NCBI GenBank assembly: GCA_934140285.1
Contig: CAKPBI010000005.1
Location: 62,001 to 126,000, forward strand
Direction of reading: 5' to 3'
Source: an uncultured Bacilli bacterium
GTDB lineage: Bacteria > Bacillota_I > Bacilli_A > ML615J-28 > CAG-313
DNA length: 64,000 nucleotides
The position numbers and the translations under genes are program-made. Position 1 is the first letter of the stretch, and each line of letters begins with the position of its first letter. Below the pieces are notes generated by a model. That model saw only the letters and a program-made list of their open reading frames with translations. It was not told where the DNA came from and made no database searches. This document shows positions 55,939 through 63,685 of the stretch, piece by piece.

Positions 55939-56608
55939 CATCTTATATTCCTTATTTGCAGTTTTATTTACCATAGTTTCTATTTTAATTAATTTTAATG
56001 GAAATGTCGTACCTTGTATTATAGCTATTTTATTAATGATTATTACAATAATAGGATTATGGTATTTGTACTTAAGTAAACTTCCAAAACAAGGAATTAC
56101 AATTTTACAAGTTAAATCAATATTGAAATATATTGCACTTACGATAGCGTTATTTGTGATATTAATTTTCTTGGTAGCCATTCAAGATTGTGCAAATAAT
56201 ATTTTTGTGCCAGGTGATCAAAAAACAGATGTAAGTCCTGCAGAAAGAATGAGAGTGGTACTTCCAATAGTAGGATTAATGGTATTTACAACTATATATT
56301 TTGTGTTCTACCAAATTTTTATGGTTATGTTTAGAAAAGAAAAATTTAAAAAAGGATTGGTATTAATATTTACCATTCTTCATGTTTTATTAACAGTAAT
56401 GATACTTGCGGATTTCGTTATGTCAATAACAGGTATAAGTGGTTTTATTACTCAAGTCTTCACAAACAATAGTGAGAATGTAAATATGATAGCAAAAGTA
56501 CTTGCATATATATGTGAATTAGCATATGTGTCAGTGTATGGTATTACTTCATATATGCTAATAAATAAGTACATTCAAATTTCTAAAGAAAATAAGATAA
56601 ATGGGTAG
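55907..56608 (+). CDS. Polytopic membrane protein of unknown function (233 aa)
   Basis: Overlaps the end of the VanZ-like gene by 32 bases, starting after AAAGGAG. About six hydrophobic segments (about 6-27, 32-53, 71-93, 118-142, 150-170, 195-220). No recognised motif is visible. The following gene has a similar size and topology, so the two may be distant paralogues or subunits. Overlap suggests co-translation with the VanZ-like protein. Confidence 0.65.
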   Translation: MMKNKLMLVVNILYSLFAVLFTIVSILINFNGNVVPCIIAILLMIITIIGLWYLYLSKLPKQGITILQVKSILKYIALTIALFVILIFLVAIQDCANNIFVPGDQKTDVSPAERMRVVLPIVGLMVFTTIYFVFYQIFMVMFRKEKFKKGLVLIFTILHVLLTVMILADFVMSITGISGFITQVFTNNSENVNMIAKVLAYICELAYVSVYGITSYMLINKYIQISKENKING

Positions 56609-56616
56609 GTTAAAAA

Positions 56617-57375
56617 ATGGAAAACAATGAAATATATTTACAAAACAAAAAAATATTTGGAGGAACCTATTTCCTTTTACTCACAATATTTTTTACGATT
56701 TTTACAGCAATTGATGGATTAAGTGGCTTTATAACCTTTTCAATCCAAACATCTAAAGAAAATATTGTTGTAACAACCTTAACATGGTTATTACTAGTAA
56801 TAGTTAGATTTGTACCAAACGTATTAATTACAATTGGCTTATGGCTAATGCATTTTAAAAGTATAAGTAAGGGTTTAATATCTCAATCAGGAAAATGGTT
56901 AATACAAATTGGTTTAATTATTAATTTAGTATTTATGATATTTACTCTTGTTTATGGTTCATATGTATTAATTAATAGTTATTATTCCTACAATTCAACA
57001 ACAATATATGGACTTGATTCATATAGTTCACTAATTGTATCACTAGTATATTTATATTTTTGGGTAATATTTAAATTTGTAACACAACTATTCATGTTAA
57101 TAATGATTTCCAGCATTAAATACAATACTAAAACTATTGTTCTTAGAAAAACTACTTCAATTCTTGCGATTGTCTTTGGTTCATTAATTATTGTAAACTT
57201 TGTTTCTGTAATTAAATTTACAAATGCAATTGTAAAATGTTTTGAATATGGATTCACTTCTTTCACAAGAACTTTTGAATACATTTACACTAATGTATTT
57301 ACGGTTGGATGTGCTGGCGTATTAATGATATTGATTGGTATTTTCTGTTTAGTTAATTTTAAAAAGAAAGATTAA
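56617..57375 (+). CDS. Polytopic membrane protein of unknown function (252 aa)
   Basis: Begins 8 bases after the preceding gene, with a weak TAGGTT site. About six hydrophobic segments (about 14-38, 52-76, 90-117, 138-166, 175-198, 220-246). No motif of a known family is visible. The last gene of the cluster formed by the beta-lactamase-like, VanZ-like and two membrane proteins. No clear terminator follows; the typA promoter lies 12 bases downstream. Confidence 0.62.
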   Translation: MENNEIYLQNKKIFGGTYFLLLTIFFTIFTAIDGLSGFITFSIQTSKENIVVTTLTWLLLVIVRFVPNVLITIGLWLMHFKSISKGLISQSGKWLIQIGLIINLVFMIFTLVYGSYVLINSYYSYNSTTIYGLDSYSSLIVSLVYLYFWVIFKFVTQLFMLIMISSIKYNTKTIVLRKTTSILAIVFGSLIIVNFVSVIKFTNAIVKCFEYGFTSFTRTFEYIYTNVFTVGCAGVLMILIGIFCLVNFKKKD

Positions 57376-57387
57376 AGATTAATGTTT

Positions 57388-57416
57388 TTGACAAAAATAC
57401 ACAAATAGTGTATAAT
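57388..57416 (+). promoter_or_regulatory. Consensus sigma-A promoter of typA
   Basis: TTGACA (57388-57393), 17-base spacer, TATAAT (57411-57416): both boxes match the consensus exactly, so this should be one of the strongest promoters in the window. Confidence 0.9.
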
Positions 57417-57428
57417 TATCAAGGTTTA

Positions 57429-57481
57429 AAAAAGCTAGTAGGAAAGGACTATTAACTAGGTTCTTAAACTATTAGCTTTTT
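57429..57481 (+). promoter_or_regulatory. Attenuator-like leader before typA
   Basis: A 13-bp stem AAAAAGCTAGTAG (57429-57441) with CTATTAGCTTTTT (57469-57481) ends in a T-run, so it looks like a terminator placed between promoter and gene. The left arm can also pair CTAGT (57435-57439) with ACTAG (57455-57459), which would exclude the terminator. The leader contains no visible small reading frame with an ATG. Confidence 0.6.
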
Positions 57482-57501
57482 ATCTTTATGAGGTGAAATT
57501 T

Positions 57502-59325
57502 ATGAATATAAAAAATATAGCAATTATAGCCCATGTTGACCATGGTAAAACTACACTAGTAGATACGTTATTATCTTCTTCCTCAACATTTAGAAATAAT
57601 GAAGTTGCTCCAGAAAGAGCGATGGATTCAAATGATATTGAAAGAGAAAGGGGAATAACAATTCTTGCTAAAACCACTGCTATTCATTATAAAGATTATA
57701 AAATTAACATTCTTGATACTCCAGGACATGCTGACTTTAGTGGTGAAGTAGAAAGAATAATGGGAATGGTTGATGGTGTGCTTCTTGTTGTTGATGCTTA
57801 TGAGGGAACTATGCCTCAAACAAGATTTGTACTACAAAAAGCCTTGGAACATCATCTTAAACCAATCGTAGTAATTAATAAAATTGACCGTGAAGCCGCA
57901 AGACCTTTAGAAGTAGTAGATGAAGTTATTGACTTATTTATCGAACTAGGTGCCGATGATGATCAACTAGAATTCCCTGTAGTTTATGTTTCAGCATTAA
58001 ATGATACTTCAAGTCTTTCACCTGATTTATCAACTCAACAACCAGGTATGCAAGTATTACTAGATATGATTTTAAAAGAAATCCCTGATCCAGAAATTGA
58101 TGTAAATGCTAAACTTCAATTTCAGCCAGCTCTACTTGATTATAATGAATATGTAGGACGTATCGGAATTGGTCGTATTGTTTCCGGCAAAATACATCTA
58201 AATGAAAATGTTTCATGTATTCGTATTGATGGTTCGATTAAAAACTTCCGTATTCAAAAACTTTATTCTTTCCTAGGATTAAAACGAATTGAAGTAGAAG
58301 AAGCAGAGGCTGGAGATATAATCGCGATAGCTGGACTTCCTGATATATATGTAGGTGAAACGGTATGTGAGGTTGGTGAGACTACACCACTTCCTTTAAT
58401 CAAAGTTGGTGAACCAACGGTACAAATGAATTTTGGTACTAACACATCACCAATGAGTGGTCAAGAAGGCGAATTTGTAACAGCTAGAAAAATAGAAGAA
58501 AGATTATATCGTGAAACTCAACGAGATGTAAGTTTAAGAGTTGAACGTATTGGAAACAAAGAAGAATGGATTGTCTCAGGCCGTGGAGAATTACATCTAT
58601 CTATTTTAATTGAAAATATGCGTCGTGAAGGATATGAGTTCCAAGTATCAAAACCACGTGTAATTCTAAAAGAAATAGATGGTGACATTTGTGAACCATA
58701 TGAATTTGTTCAAGTAGATGTTCCTGATGAATATATTGGTCCAGCAATTGAAATGCTTGGAGGTCGTCGTGGTATTCTTGATAATATGTCAAGCCATGAA
58801 GGTCAAACAAGATTAATTTACCATATGCCATCAAAAGGATTGATTGGCTTTATGAATGATTTCTTAAGTGCTACTCATGGATATGGAATCATTAATCACT
58901 ATTTCTTAGACTATCGTAAAACTACTCCTGATGCTTTTGTTGGTAGAAAACTTGGTGTACTTGTATCATTTAATTCAGGAATGGCTACTGCTTATGCTTG
59001 TGGTGGCATCGAGGATCGAGGAGAATTGTTTATTGAACCTGGTACAATTGTTTATGAAGGTATGATAGTTGGTGAATGTAATCGTGAAGAAGATTTAGCT
59101 GTAAATATTACTCGTGAAAAACAACAAACAAACCAACGTAGTTCAACAAAAGATACTACAGTAGTATTGAAAAAACCACGTGTTTTAACCCTAGAAAATT
59201 ACTTAGATTTTATTGATGATGATGAACTAGTAGAAATTACTCCAAAAAGTATTCGTCTTAGAAAAAGAATTCTTGATACAGTTGAAAGAAAGAAATTTGA
59301 TAGTACAAAGCCAAGCAAACATTAG
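57502..59325 (+). CDS. typA: Translational GTPase TypA/BipA
   Basis: 607 residues, the normal length. Start at 57502 because GAGGTG is 6 bases upstream; a GTG at 57493 overlaps that site. The GTP-binding motifs are AHVDHGKTT (G1), RGITI (G2), DTPGHADF (G3), NKID (G4) and SAL (G5). Elongation-factor-like domains follow, and the C-terminal domain unique to TypA is intact (KGLIGFMNDFLSATHGYGIINH). TypA binds the ribosome and is needed for growth at low temperature or under stress in several bacteria. A strong promoter and a possible attenuator lie upstream. The next gene begins 8 bases later, so they are probably co-transcribed. Confidence 0.97.
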   Translation: MNIKNIAIIAHVDHGKTTLVDTLLSSSSTFRNNEVAPERAMDSNDIERERGITILAKTTAIHYKDYKINILDTPGHADFSGEVERIMGMVDGVLLVVDAYEGTMPQTRFVLQKALEHHLKPIVVINKIDREAARPLEVVDEVIDLFIELGADDDQLEFPVVYVSALNDTSSLSPDLSTQQPGMQVLLDMILKEIPDPEIDVNAKLQFQPALLDYNEYVGRIGIGRIVSGKIHLNENVSCIRIDGSIKNFRIQKLYSFLGLKRIEVEEAEAGDIIAIAGLPDIYVGETVCEVGETTPLPLIKVGEPTVQMNFGTNTSPMSGQEGEFVTARKIEERLYRETQRDVSLRVERIGNKEEWIVSGRGELHLSILIENMRREGYEFQVSKPRVILKEIDGDICEPYEFVQVDVPDEYIGPAIEMLGGRRGILDNMSSHEGQTRLIYHMPSKGLIGFMNDFLSATHGYGIINHYFLDYRKTTPDAFVGRKLGVLVSFNSGMATAYACGGIEDRGELFIEPGTIVYEGMIVGECNREEDLAVNITREKQQTNQRSSTKDTTVVLKKPRVLTLENYLDFIDDDELVEITPKSIRLRKRILDTVERKKFDSTKPSKH

Positions 59326-59333
59326 GTGATAGA

Positions 59334-60140
59334 ATGATATATGATCAACATTGTCATAGTATGTTTTCAAAAGATTCTGAAGAATTTTTAACAAATTACT
59401 TTAAAATATGTAATGAGTACCATATTAAATATTTAGTGACAACTGAACATATTGAATTCAATAGTGTTTGTGATAATACTGATTGGACAGTTGATTATGA
59501 CCAACTAAAAAAAGAACTAGAAACAAATCATAAAATATTTCCAAACGTGATACCACTACTTGGTATAGAAATAGGATATCGTAAAGAATACATTAACAAT
59601 ATGCTAGAGGTAATTAATTCCCAAAAGTTTGATGTAGTAAATATGAGTATTCATGATAATGGAATATATGATTACTATATGAAAGAGCCTTTCAAACAAA
59701 TAGGTATTGATAAAATGTTAAATATATACTTTGATAATATATTAGATGGCTTAAGTAACTTTAATAATTTTGATGTTTTATCACATTTTGACTATGGATT
59801 TAAAACTGCAAAATTAATAGATAATTCATTAAGCATAAACAAATATGAAACGAAAGTTCGTGAAATATTTAAAAATGTTATTTCGTTGAATAAAGCACTA
59901 GAAATTAATATTAAAGTACAATCTACCATCAATGATTTAAAACATTTAAAAACGATACTAAAATGGTATGTTGAAGAAGGTGGAAAGAAATTAACATTAT
60001 CATCTGATGCCCATACTAAAGAAGCATATAAAAAGTATTTTGAAGTACAAAATCAATATATAGAAATAATTAAAGAATTCGGATTTAAATATCTTTGTTA
60101 TTTTATTGAAAGAAAAGAATTACATTATGATATTATTTAA
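59334..60140 (+). CDS. PHP-domain phosphoesterase, histidinol-phosphatase (HisJ/HisK)-like
   Basis: 268 residues after TAGGTGAT. PHP metal-site motifs are visible in order: DQHCHSMFSKDS (His-x-His), TTEHIEF, GIEIGYRKEY, SIHDNGIYDYY, LSHFDYGFKT and LSSDAHTKEAY. Family enzymes remove phosphate from histidinol phosphate or related substrates with a trinuclear metal centre. No other histidine-biosynthesis gene is present, so another phosphate ester is possible. It follows typA and ends at a terminator. Confidence 0.85.
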   Translation: MIYDQHCHSMFSKDSEEFLTNYFKICNEYHIKYLVTTEHIEFNSVCDNTDWTVDYDQLKKELETNHKIFPNVIPLLGIEIGYRKEYINNMLEVINSQKFDVVNMSIHDNGIYDYYMKEPFKQIGIDKMLNIYFDNILDGLSNFNNFDVLSHFDYGFKTAKLIDNSLSINKYETKVREIFKNVISLNKALEINIKVQSTINDLKHLKTILKWYVEEGGKKLTLSSDAHTKEAYKKYFEVQNQYIEIIKEFGFKYLCYFIERKELHYDII

Positions 60141-60182
60141 TATCAGTACATATAATATATTGCGTTTGCAAAGAAAAGAATT

Positions 60183-60213
60183 AAATGCCCAACCTAAATT
60201 GAGCATTTTTTCT
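60183..60213 (+). terminator. Terminator after the PHP gene
   Basis: Stem AAATGC-CAA/TTG-GCATTT with an internal C-A mismatch and a 5-base loop, followed by T residues. Confidence 0.75.
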
Positions 60214-60228
60214 TTATAATCTTTTAAA

Positions 60229-60257
60229 ATGACTTTTTAAAATAAATATGATATAAT
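60229..60257 (+). promoter_or_regulatory. Predicted promoter of the OAS/CD-NTase-like gene
   Basis: ATGACT (60229-60234), 17-base spacer, TATAAT (60252-60257), 30 bases before the ATG. Confidence 0.5.
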
Positions 60258-60287
60258 TACAATAGAAAAAATAACGGAGGGGTAAAT

Positions 60288-61484
60288 ATGACAGAAAAAG
60301 AATTTAGAAAACTAGTAAGTGATGTAGAAGTATCAAAAAAAGAAAAAGAAGAAATCTTACAGTTATTAGAAACAATAAAGAATAAAATGATAAAATATCA
60401 TTATACTTTTGAAATAGTAGATATGTATCGTGGGGGAGCTTTACAAAAAGGAACAATGTTGAATTATTCAAAAGAATATGATTTTATACTTGTTGTTAAG
60501 CCTTGTTTAAATAAGATATTTCAATTAACAAACAAAGTAATTCTAACAGAAATTGTTAATAGTTTGATTGTTAATTTGGATGAGATAACAAAAATTAGTG
60601 ACATAAATGTATCTGCAGAAAAAAATGAAATAACAATAATGTTAGATGATAAAGTTATTAATCTATACATTTATTATACTGAAAATAGCATTGCAGATTT
60701 TCCTCAACATTTACTTGAAAATGTTGAACAAAAAAGAACAAAGTTTGTGGAAATTGCTAACAAAGAATATTCATATTTTAGAAATACCATTCAAATTATT
60801 AAATACTATCGTGATGAACAAAAGATATCAATCATTTCTGGACTTACTTTAGAAGTAATTTTATACTATGCATTGCGTGAGTATTGTTTTGATACAAGAT
60901 ATGAAGATTATCTAAATGCCTTCCTAAAAGGATTAGATGATTTCATCAATGGTAAGAAAATAGAAGTATATCCCCCAATGTATGAAGAATTAGATGTTGA
61001 AACTAAAGAAACTGTAAAAAAGCAATATATGGTTATTGATCCTGGTACAGGATACTTAAACCTAACTGATGATGTAAATGATATCAAAATAGGTGAGTAT
61101 AGAAAACTAAGAAAAGCTATCGCCAAATTAGTAGATACTAAATCACTAAAAGATTTAGGCACAGGAGTAGTAAAACTAAACGTTACTCCACAAAAAAATA
61201 ATGATGGAACGTATAGTTGGTGTTACAAGATAGAAAAAACTAACCTTACAGCAAGTGGTGGAACTTACACATCTAGTGATGATGATACTTATACAGCAAT
61301 TTTCAAAGCATTATTAAAAGGAATGAAATCAATCATAGACAATAATTTAAACCGTAAACAAGTTGAAATTATCTGTCCTAAGAAAAACATTTTAACTAAT
61401 GAATCAGGACTTTCAACAGAAAATAATGCAAGAAGAAAAAATGTTTTAGCATATATGGATAACAATCAAATAAAAGTAATTTAA
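60288..61484 (+). CDS. Degenerate OAS/CD-NTase-like nucleotidyltransferase with possible RNase H-like C-terminus
   Basis: 398 residues after ACGGAGGGG. Residues about 45-70 read RGGALQKGTMLNYSKEYDFILVV, the arrangement of the OAS/CD-NTase and related nucleotidyltransferase core: Gly-Gly, Lys-Gly-Thr, then an acidic pair (Glu63-Tyr-Asp65 in place of Asp-x-Asp). The third acidic position, in VINLYIYY (about 120-130), appears to be Asn instead of Asp, so catalysis may be lost. Helices of a PAP/OAS-like second domain follow (about 150-235). The C-terminal about 100 residues (GTYSWCYKIEKTNL, ASGGTYTSSDDDTYTAIFKALLKGM, RKQVEIICPKKNIL) resemble an RNase H fold with altered acids; this is a weak visual similarity. 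No CBASS effector lies beside it. Function unknown. Confidence 0.6.
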   Translation: MTEKEFRKLVSDVEVSKKEKEEILQLLETIKNKMIKYHYTFEIVDMYRGGALQKGTMLNYSKEYDFILVVKPCLNKIFQLTNKVILTEIVNSLIVNLDEITKISDINVSAEKNEITIMLDDKVINLYIYYTENSIADFPQHLLENVEQKRTKFVEIANKEYSYFRNTIQIIKYYRDEQKISIISGLTLEVILYYALREYCFDTRYEDYLNAFLKGLDDFINGKKIEVYPPMYEELDVETKETVKKQYMVIDPGTGYLNLTDDVNDIKIGEYRKLRKAIAKLVDTKSLKDLGTGVVKLNVTPQKNNDGTYSWCYKIEKTNLTASGGTYTSSDDDTYTAIFKALLKGMKSIIDNNLNRKQVEIICPKKNILTNESGLSTENNARRKNVLAYMDNNQIKVI

Positions 61485-61537
61485 AAAGTTACAATAAAAA
61501 TAAAAACAAATTACTTTATATATATGTAAAAATGTGA

Positions 61538-61543
61538 TATAAT
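61538..61543 (+). promoter_or_regulatory. Predicted -10 box of the YebC-family gene
   Basis: TATAAT 34 bases before the ATG at 61578; no good -35. Confidence 0.35.
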
Positions 61544-61577
61544 AAGTTGAAAAAATTAATGTCAGGAGAGTGAAATT

Positions 61578-62315
61578 ATGGGAAGAGCACATGAAGTTCG
61601 TGCTGCATCAATGGCAAAAACTGCCGCTGCAAAGTCAAAACTTAATAACAAGTGGAGCCGTATCATATATATGGCAGCTAAGAGTGGCGTGCCTGATCCT
61701 GATCTAAACCAAACCTTAAAAAAAGAAATTGAAAAGGCAAAGAAAGAACAAGTTACAGCTGACGTTATTAAACGTGCAATAGATAAAGCTAAAGGCGCCA
61801 ATATGGAATCTTATTCTGAATTACAATTAGAAGGTTTTGGACCAGGTAATTCAATGGTTGTTGTTGAATGTTTATCAGATAATTCAAATCGTACTCAAAC
61901 TGCTGTTAAAGTTGCCCTTCAAAGAACTGGTGGAAAAATAGCAAGTAGTGGAAATGTAACTCACAGCTTTACACACAATGCTGTATTTAGTACAAGTGAA
62001 CTTACAGAAGATCAATTACTAGAAGCCTTATTAATGGCTGATTGTGATGTTACTGATTCAAAAGTTGAAGATGGTGTTGTTACAGTGTATGCTCCAAGTA
62101 CTGAATATGCAAAAATGAGAACAGCTATTTTTGAAGCATATCCAGATGTAAATCTTATTGAAGATACAATTGCATGGGTACCAATGAACTGGGTTCAACT
62201 AGAAAGTGAAAAACAATTAGAACAATTTAAACGTCTTCTAGAATTATTAGCTGAAGAAGAAGATGTACAAGAAGTTTTCCACAACGTTGAAGGAATCGAT
62301 GACGAAGAAGAATAA
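61578..62315 (+). CDS. YebC/PmpR-family protein (YeeN-like)
   Basis: 245 residues after CAGGAG. MGRAHEVRAASMAKTAAAKSK and VTADVIKRAIDKAKGAN, followed by LEGFGPGNSMVVVECLSDNSNRT, match the YeeN branch of the YebC family, while GGKIASSGNVTHSF is shared across the family. Members have been described as transcription regulators and, more recently, as aids to translation of proline-rich stretches. The start is MGRAHEV, as in E. coli YeeN. A strong terminator follows. It is probably monocistronic. Confidence 0.92.
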   Translation: MGRAHEVRAASMAKTAAAKSKLNNKWSRIIYMAAKSGVPDPDLNQTLKKEIEKAKKEQVTADVIKRAIDKAKGANMESYSELQLEGFGPGNSMVVVECLSDNSNRTQTAVKVALQRTGGKIASSGNVTHSFTHNAVFSTSELTEDQLLEALLMADCDVTDSKVEDGVVTVYAPSTEYAKMRTAIFEAYPDVNLIEDTIAWVPMNWVQLESEKQLEQFKRLLELLAEEEDVQEVFHNVEGIDDEEE

Positions 62316-62319
62316 TAGT

Positions 62320-62347
62320 AAAAGTCCTCATAAGAGGACTTTTATTT
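62320..62347. terminator. Terminator after the YebC-family gene
   Basis: 10-bp stem AAAAGTCCTC/GAGGACTTTT with loop ATAA, followed by ATTTT. Confidence 0.9.
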
Positions 62348-62368
62348 TACATTTTTTAAGCAATTTAG

Positions 62369-62397
62369 TTGAATGTATCTGAATAATTTGGTATAAT
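62369..62397 (+). promoter_or_regulatory. Predicted promoter of tRNA-Gly
   Basis: TTGAAT (62369-62374), 17-base spacer, TATAAT (62392-62397). Confidence 0.75.
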
Positions 62398-62415
62398 ACT
62401 AATGCAATTTGAAAT

Positions 62416-62490
62416 GCAGGTATAGTATAACGGCTATTATACCGCCTTGCCATGGCGAAGATGCCGGTTCGATTCCGGTTACCTGCTCCA
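62416..62490 (+). tRNA. tRNA-Gly (anticodon GCC)
   Basis: 75 bases. Acceptor stem GCAGGTA/TACCTGC, anticodon loop TTGCCAT with GCC at 62449-62451, T-arm GCCGG-TTCGATT-CCGGT, U at position 73 (a glycine identity feature) and encoded CCA. In the simplest fold the outer anticodon-stem pair is C-A, so the D-arm/anticodon-stem boundary deserves a tRNA covariance check. Confidence 0.92.
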
Positions 62491-62502
62491 ATAATTAAGT
62501 TA

Positions 62503-62529
62503 GGTTATGTGAAAACATAGTCTTTTTTT
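62503..62529 (+). terminator. Terminator after tRNA-Gly
   Basis: 8-bp stem GGTTATGT/ACATAGTC (two G-U pairs) with a GAAA loop, followed by seven T residues. Confidence 0.8.
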
Positions 62530-62545
62530 AACTTTGGAGGTAGTA

Positions 62546-63583
62546 ATGGATAAAGATATTATTAAAACAATTGATAAAAGTTATGAGCATAATGCCTATG
62601 TAACTTCACAAATAGTGGCATACATTGATTTATATAATGTTGAACTTCAAAAAATAATTCAAACAAATCTCAATAAAGCAAGTGATATAGAAACTAGATA
62701 TGCTATATTTTTAAATCATCTACTATTTGATGGTAATGAGTATTATTTAAATAATTATCTTCTAAATAATATTAAGTTGCTAAATACTCAAACTTTTAAG
62801 AATAATCCATATTATAAAAATATTACTTTTTCATCATTTTGTTATGGAGATGTCGAATTAAAAAAAATTACATATAAACCATTTATGCTATTTCCTTATG
62901 GAGAAATTAATGTAGACGGTTATAAGGAAGCAAACCCAATGGGATTTTTTACACAACCCTTTTCTTTTCCTGCCATATTTCAAGATAAAAGAGAATGGAT
63001 GATGATAAATCCTAATGAAATTATTACAATGCAAGAATCCATTGATCAAGCATATGGTAATGTCTTAACCTTTGGTCTTGGACTTGGTTATTTTGCTTAT
63101 ATGGTTTCGCTTAAAGATAATGTCAATACTATTACAATAGTTGAAAAAGATCCTAAAATAATATCAATATTTAAAAAAGTAATTTTACCTCAATTTGAAT
63201 ATAAACAAAAAATTATCATAATCAATGATGATGCTATCGAATATATGAAAAAAACTAAAAAGCCATATGACTTTACCTTTGGTGATATATGGCATGACGC
63301 AATAGATGGAGTTACACTCTACATTAAGATGAAACAAAATGAGAAGAAAATGCAATGTTCAAAATTTAACTATTGGATTGAGAAAACTATCTTATATAGG
63401 ATAAGATATTATATATATATTGTAATCTTTGATTTAATGGATGGATTGAATAAAACATATCATGAAAGTATATTAAATATTATAAAATCTTACTTTTTAA
63501 AACTTCCAAAATTAGATTATGAACAATACTTATCAATAGACTATATCAAAAATATATTTATTAATAATCTTGAAATCAATTAG
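62546..63583 (+). CDS. SAM-dependent methyltransferase / spermidine-synthase-like protein
   Basis: 345 residues from the ATG at 62546 (GGAGG 8 bases upstream; a TTG at 62534 overlaps that site). The N-terminal about 165 residues are helical and unrecognised. The Rossmann part contains GNVLTFGLGLGYFAYMVSL (glycine-rich loop), TITIVEKDPKIISIFKK (acidic residue at the end of strand 2) and DFTFGDIWHDAIDGV, an arrangement of spermidine synthases. The residues that bind putrescine are not clear, so a general methyltransferase or aminopropyltransferase relative is possible. It follows tRNA-Gly, whose terminator isolates it. Confidence 0.72.
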   Translation: MDKDIIKTIDKSYEHNAYVTSQIVAYIDLYNVELQKIIQTNLNKASDIETRYAIFLNHLLFDGNEYYLNNYLLNNIKLLNTQTFKNNPYYKNITFSSFCYGDVELKKITYKPFMLFPYGEINVDGYKEANPMGFFTQPFSFPAIFQDKREWMMINPNEIITMQESIDQAYGNVLTFGLGLGYFAYMVSLKDNVNTITIVEKDPKIISIFKKVILPQFEYKQKIIIINDDAIEYMKKTKKPYDFTFGDIWHDAIDGVTLYIKMKQNEKKMQCSKFNYWIEKTILYRIRYYIYIVIFDLMDGLNKTYHESILNIIKSYFLKLPKLDYEQYLSIDYIKNIFINNLEIN

Positions 63584-63586
63584 TAG

Positions 63587-63609
63587 AATCAATGCTAATT
63601 GATTTTTCT
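63587..63609 (+). terminator. Terminator after the methyltransferase-like gene
   Basis: 7-bp stem AATCAAT/ATTGATT with loop GCTA, followed by TTTCTT. Confidence 0.6.
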
Positions 63610-63643
63610 TTTCATTTTAATCGCATTTATTTATTAGATAAGG

Positions 63644-63649
63644 TATAAT
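63644..63649 (+). promoter_or_regulatory. Predicted -10 box of the metallophosphoesterase gene
   Basis: TATAAT 36 bases before the ATG; the -35 region is weak. Confidence 0.4.
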
Positions 63650-63685
63650 GTTTATATATGTTAAATATAACAAGAGGATATAACA

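Noticed and set aside
55873..56181. 102-codon minus-strand frame over the VanZ/membrane protein junction
   Set aside because: No ribosome site and full overlap with two well-supported genes on the plus strand.
57429..57481. T-box or known riboswitch upstream of typA
   Set aside because: No T-box sequence or aptamer consensus is present; only competing hairpins are visible.
60288..61484. CBASS anti-phage system
   Set aside because: The nucleotidyltransferase-like protein lacks the third catalytic acid and has no effector or accessory gene beside it.
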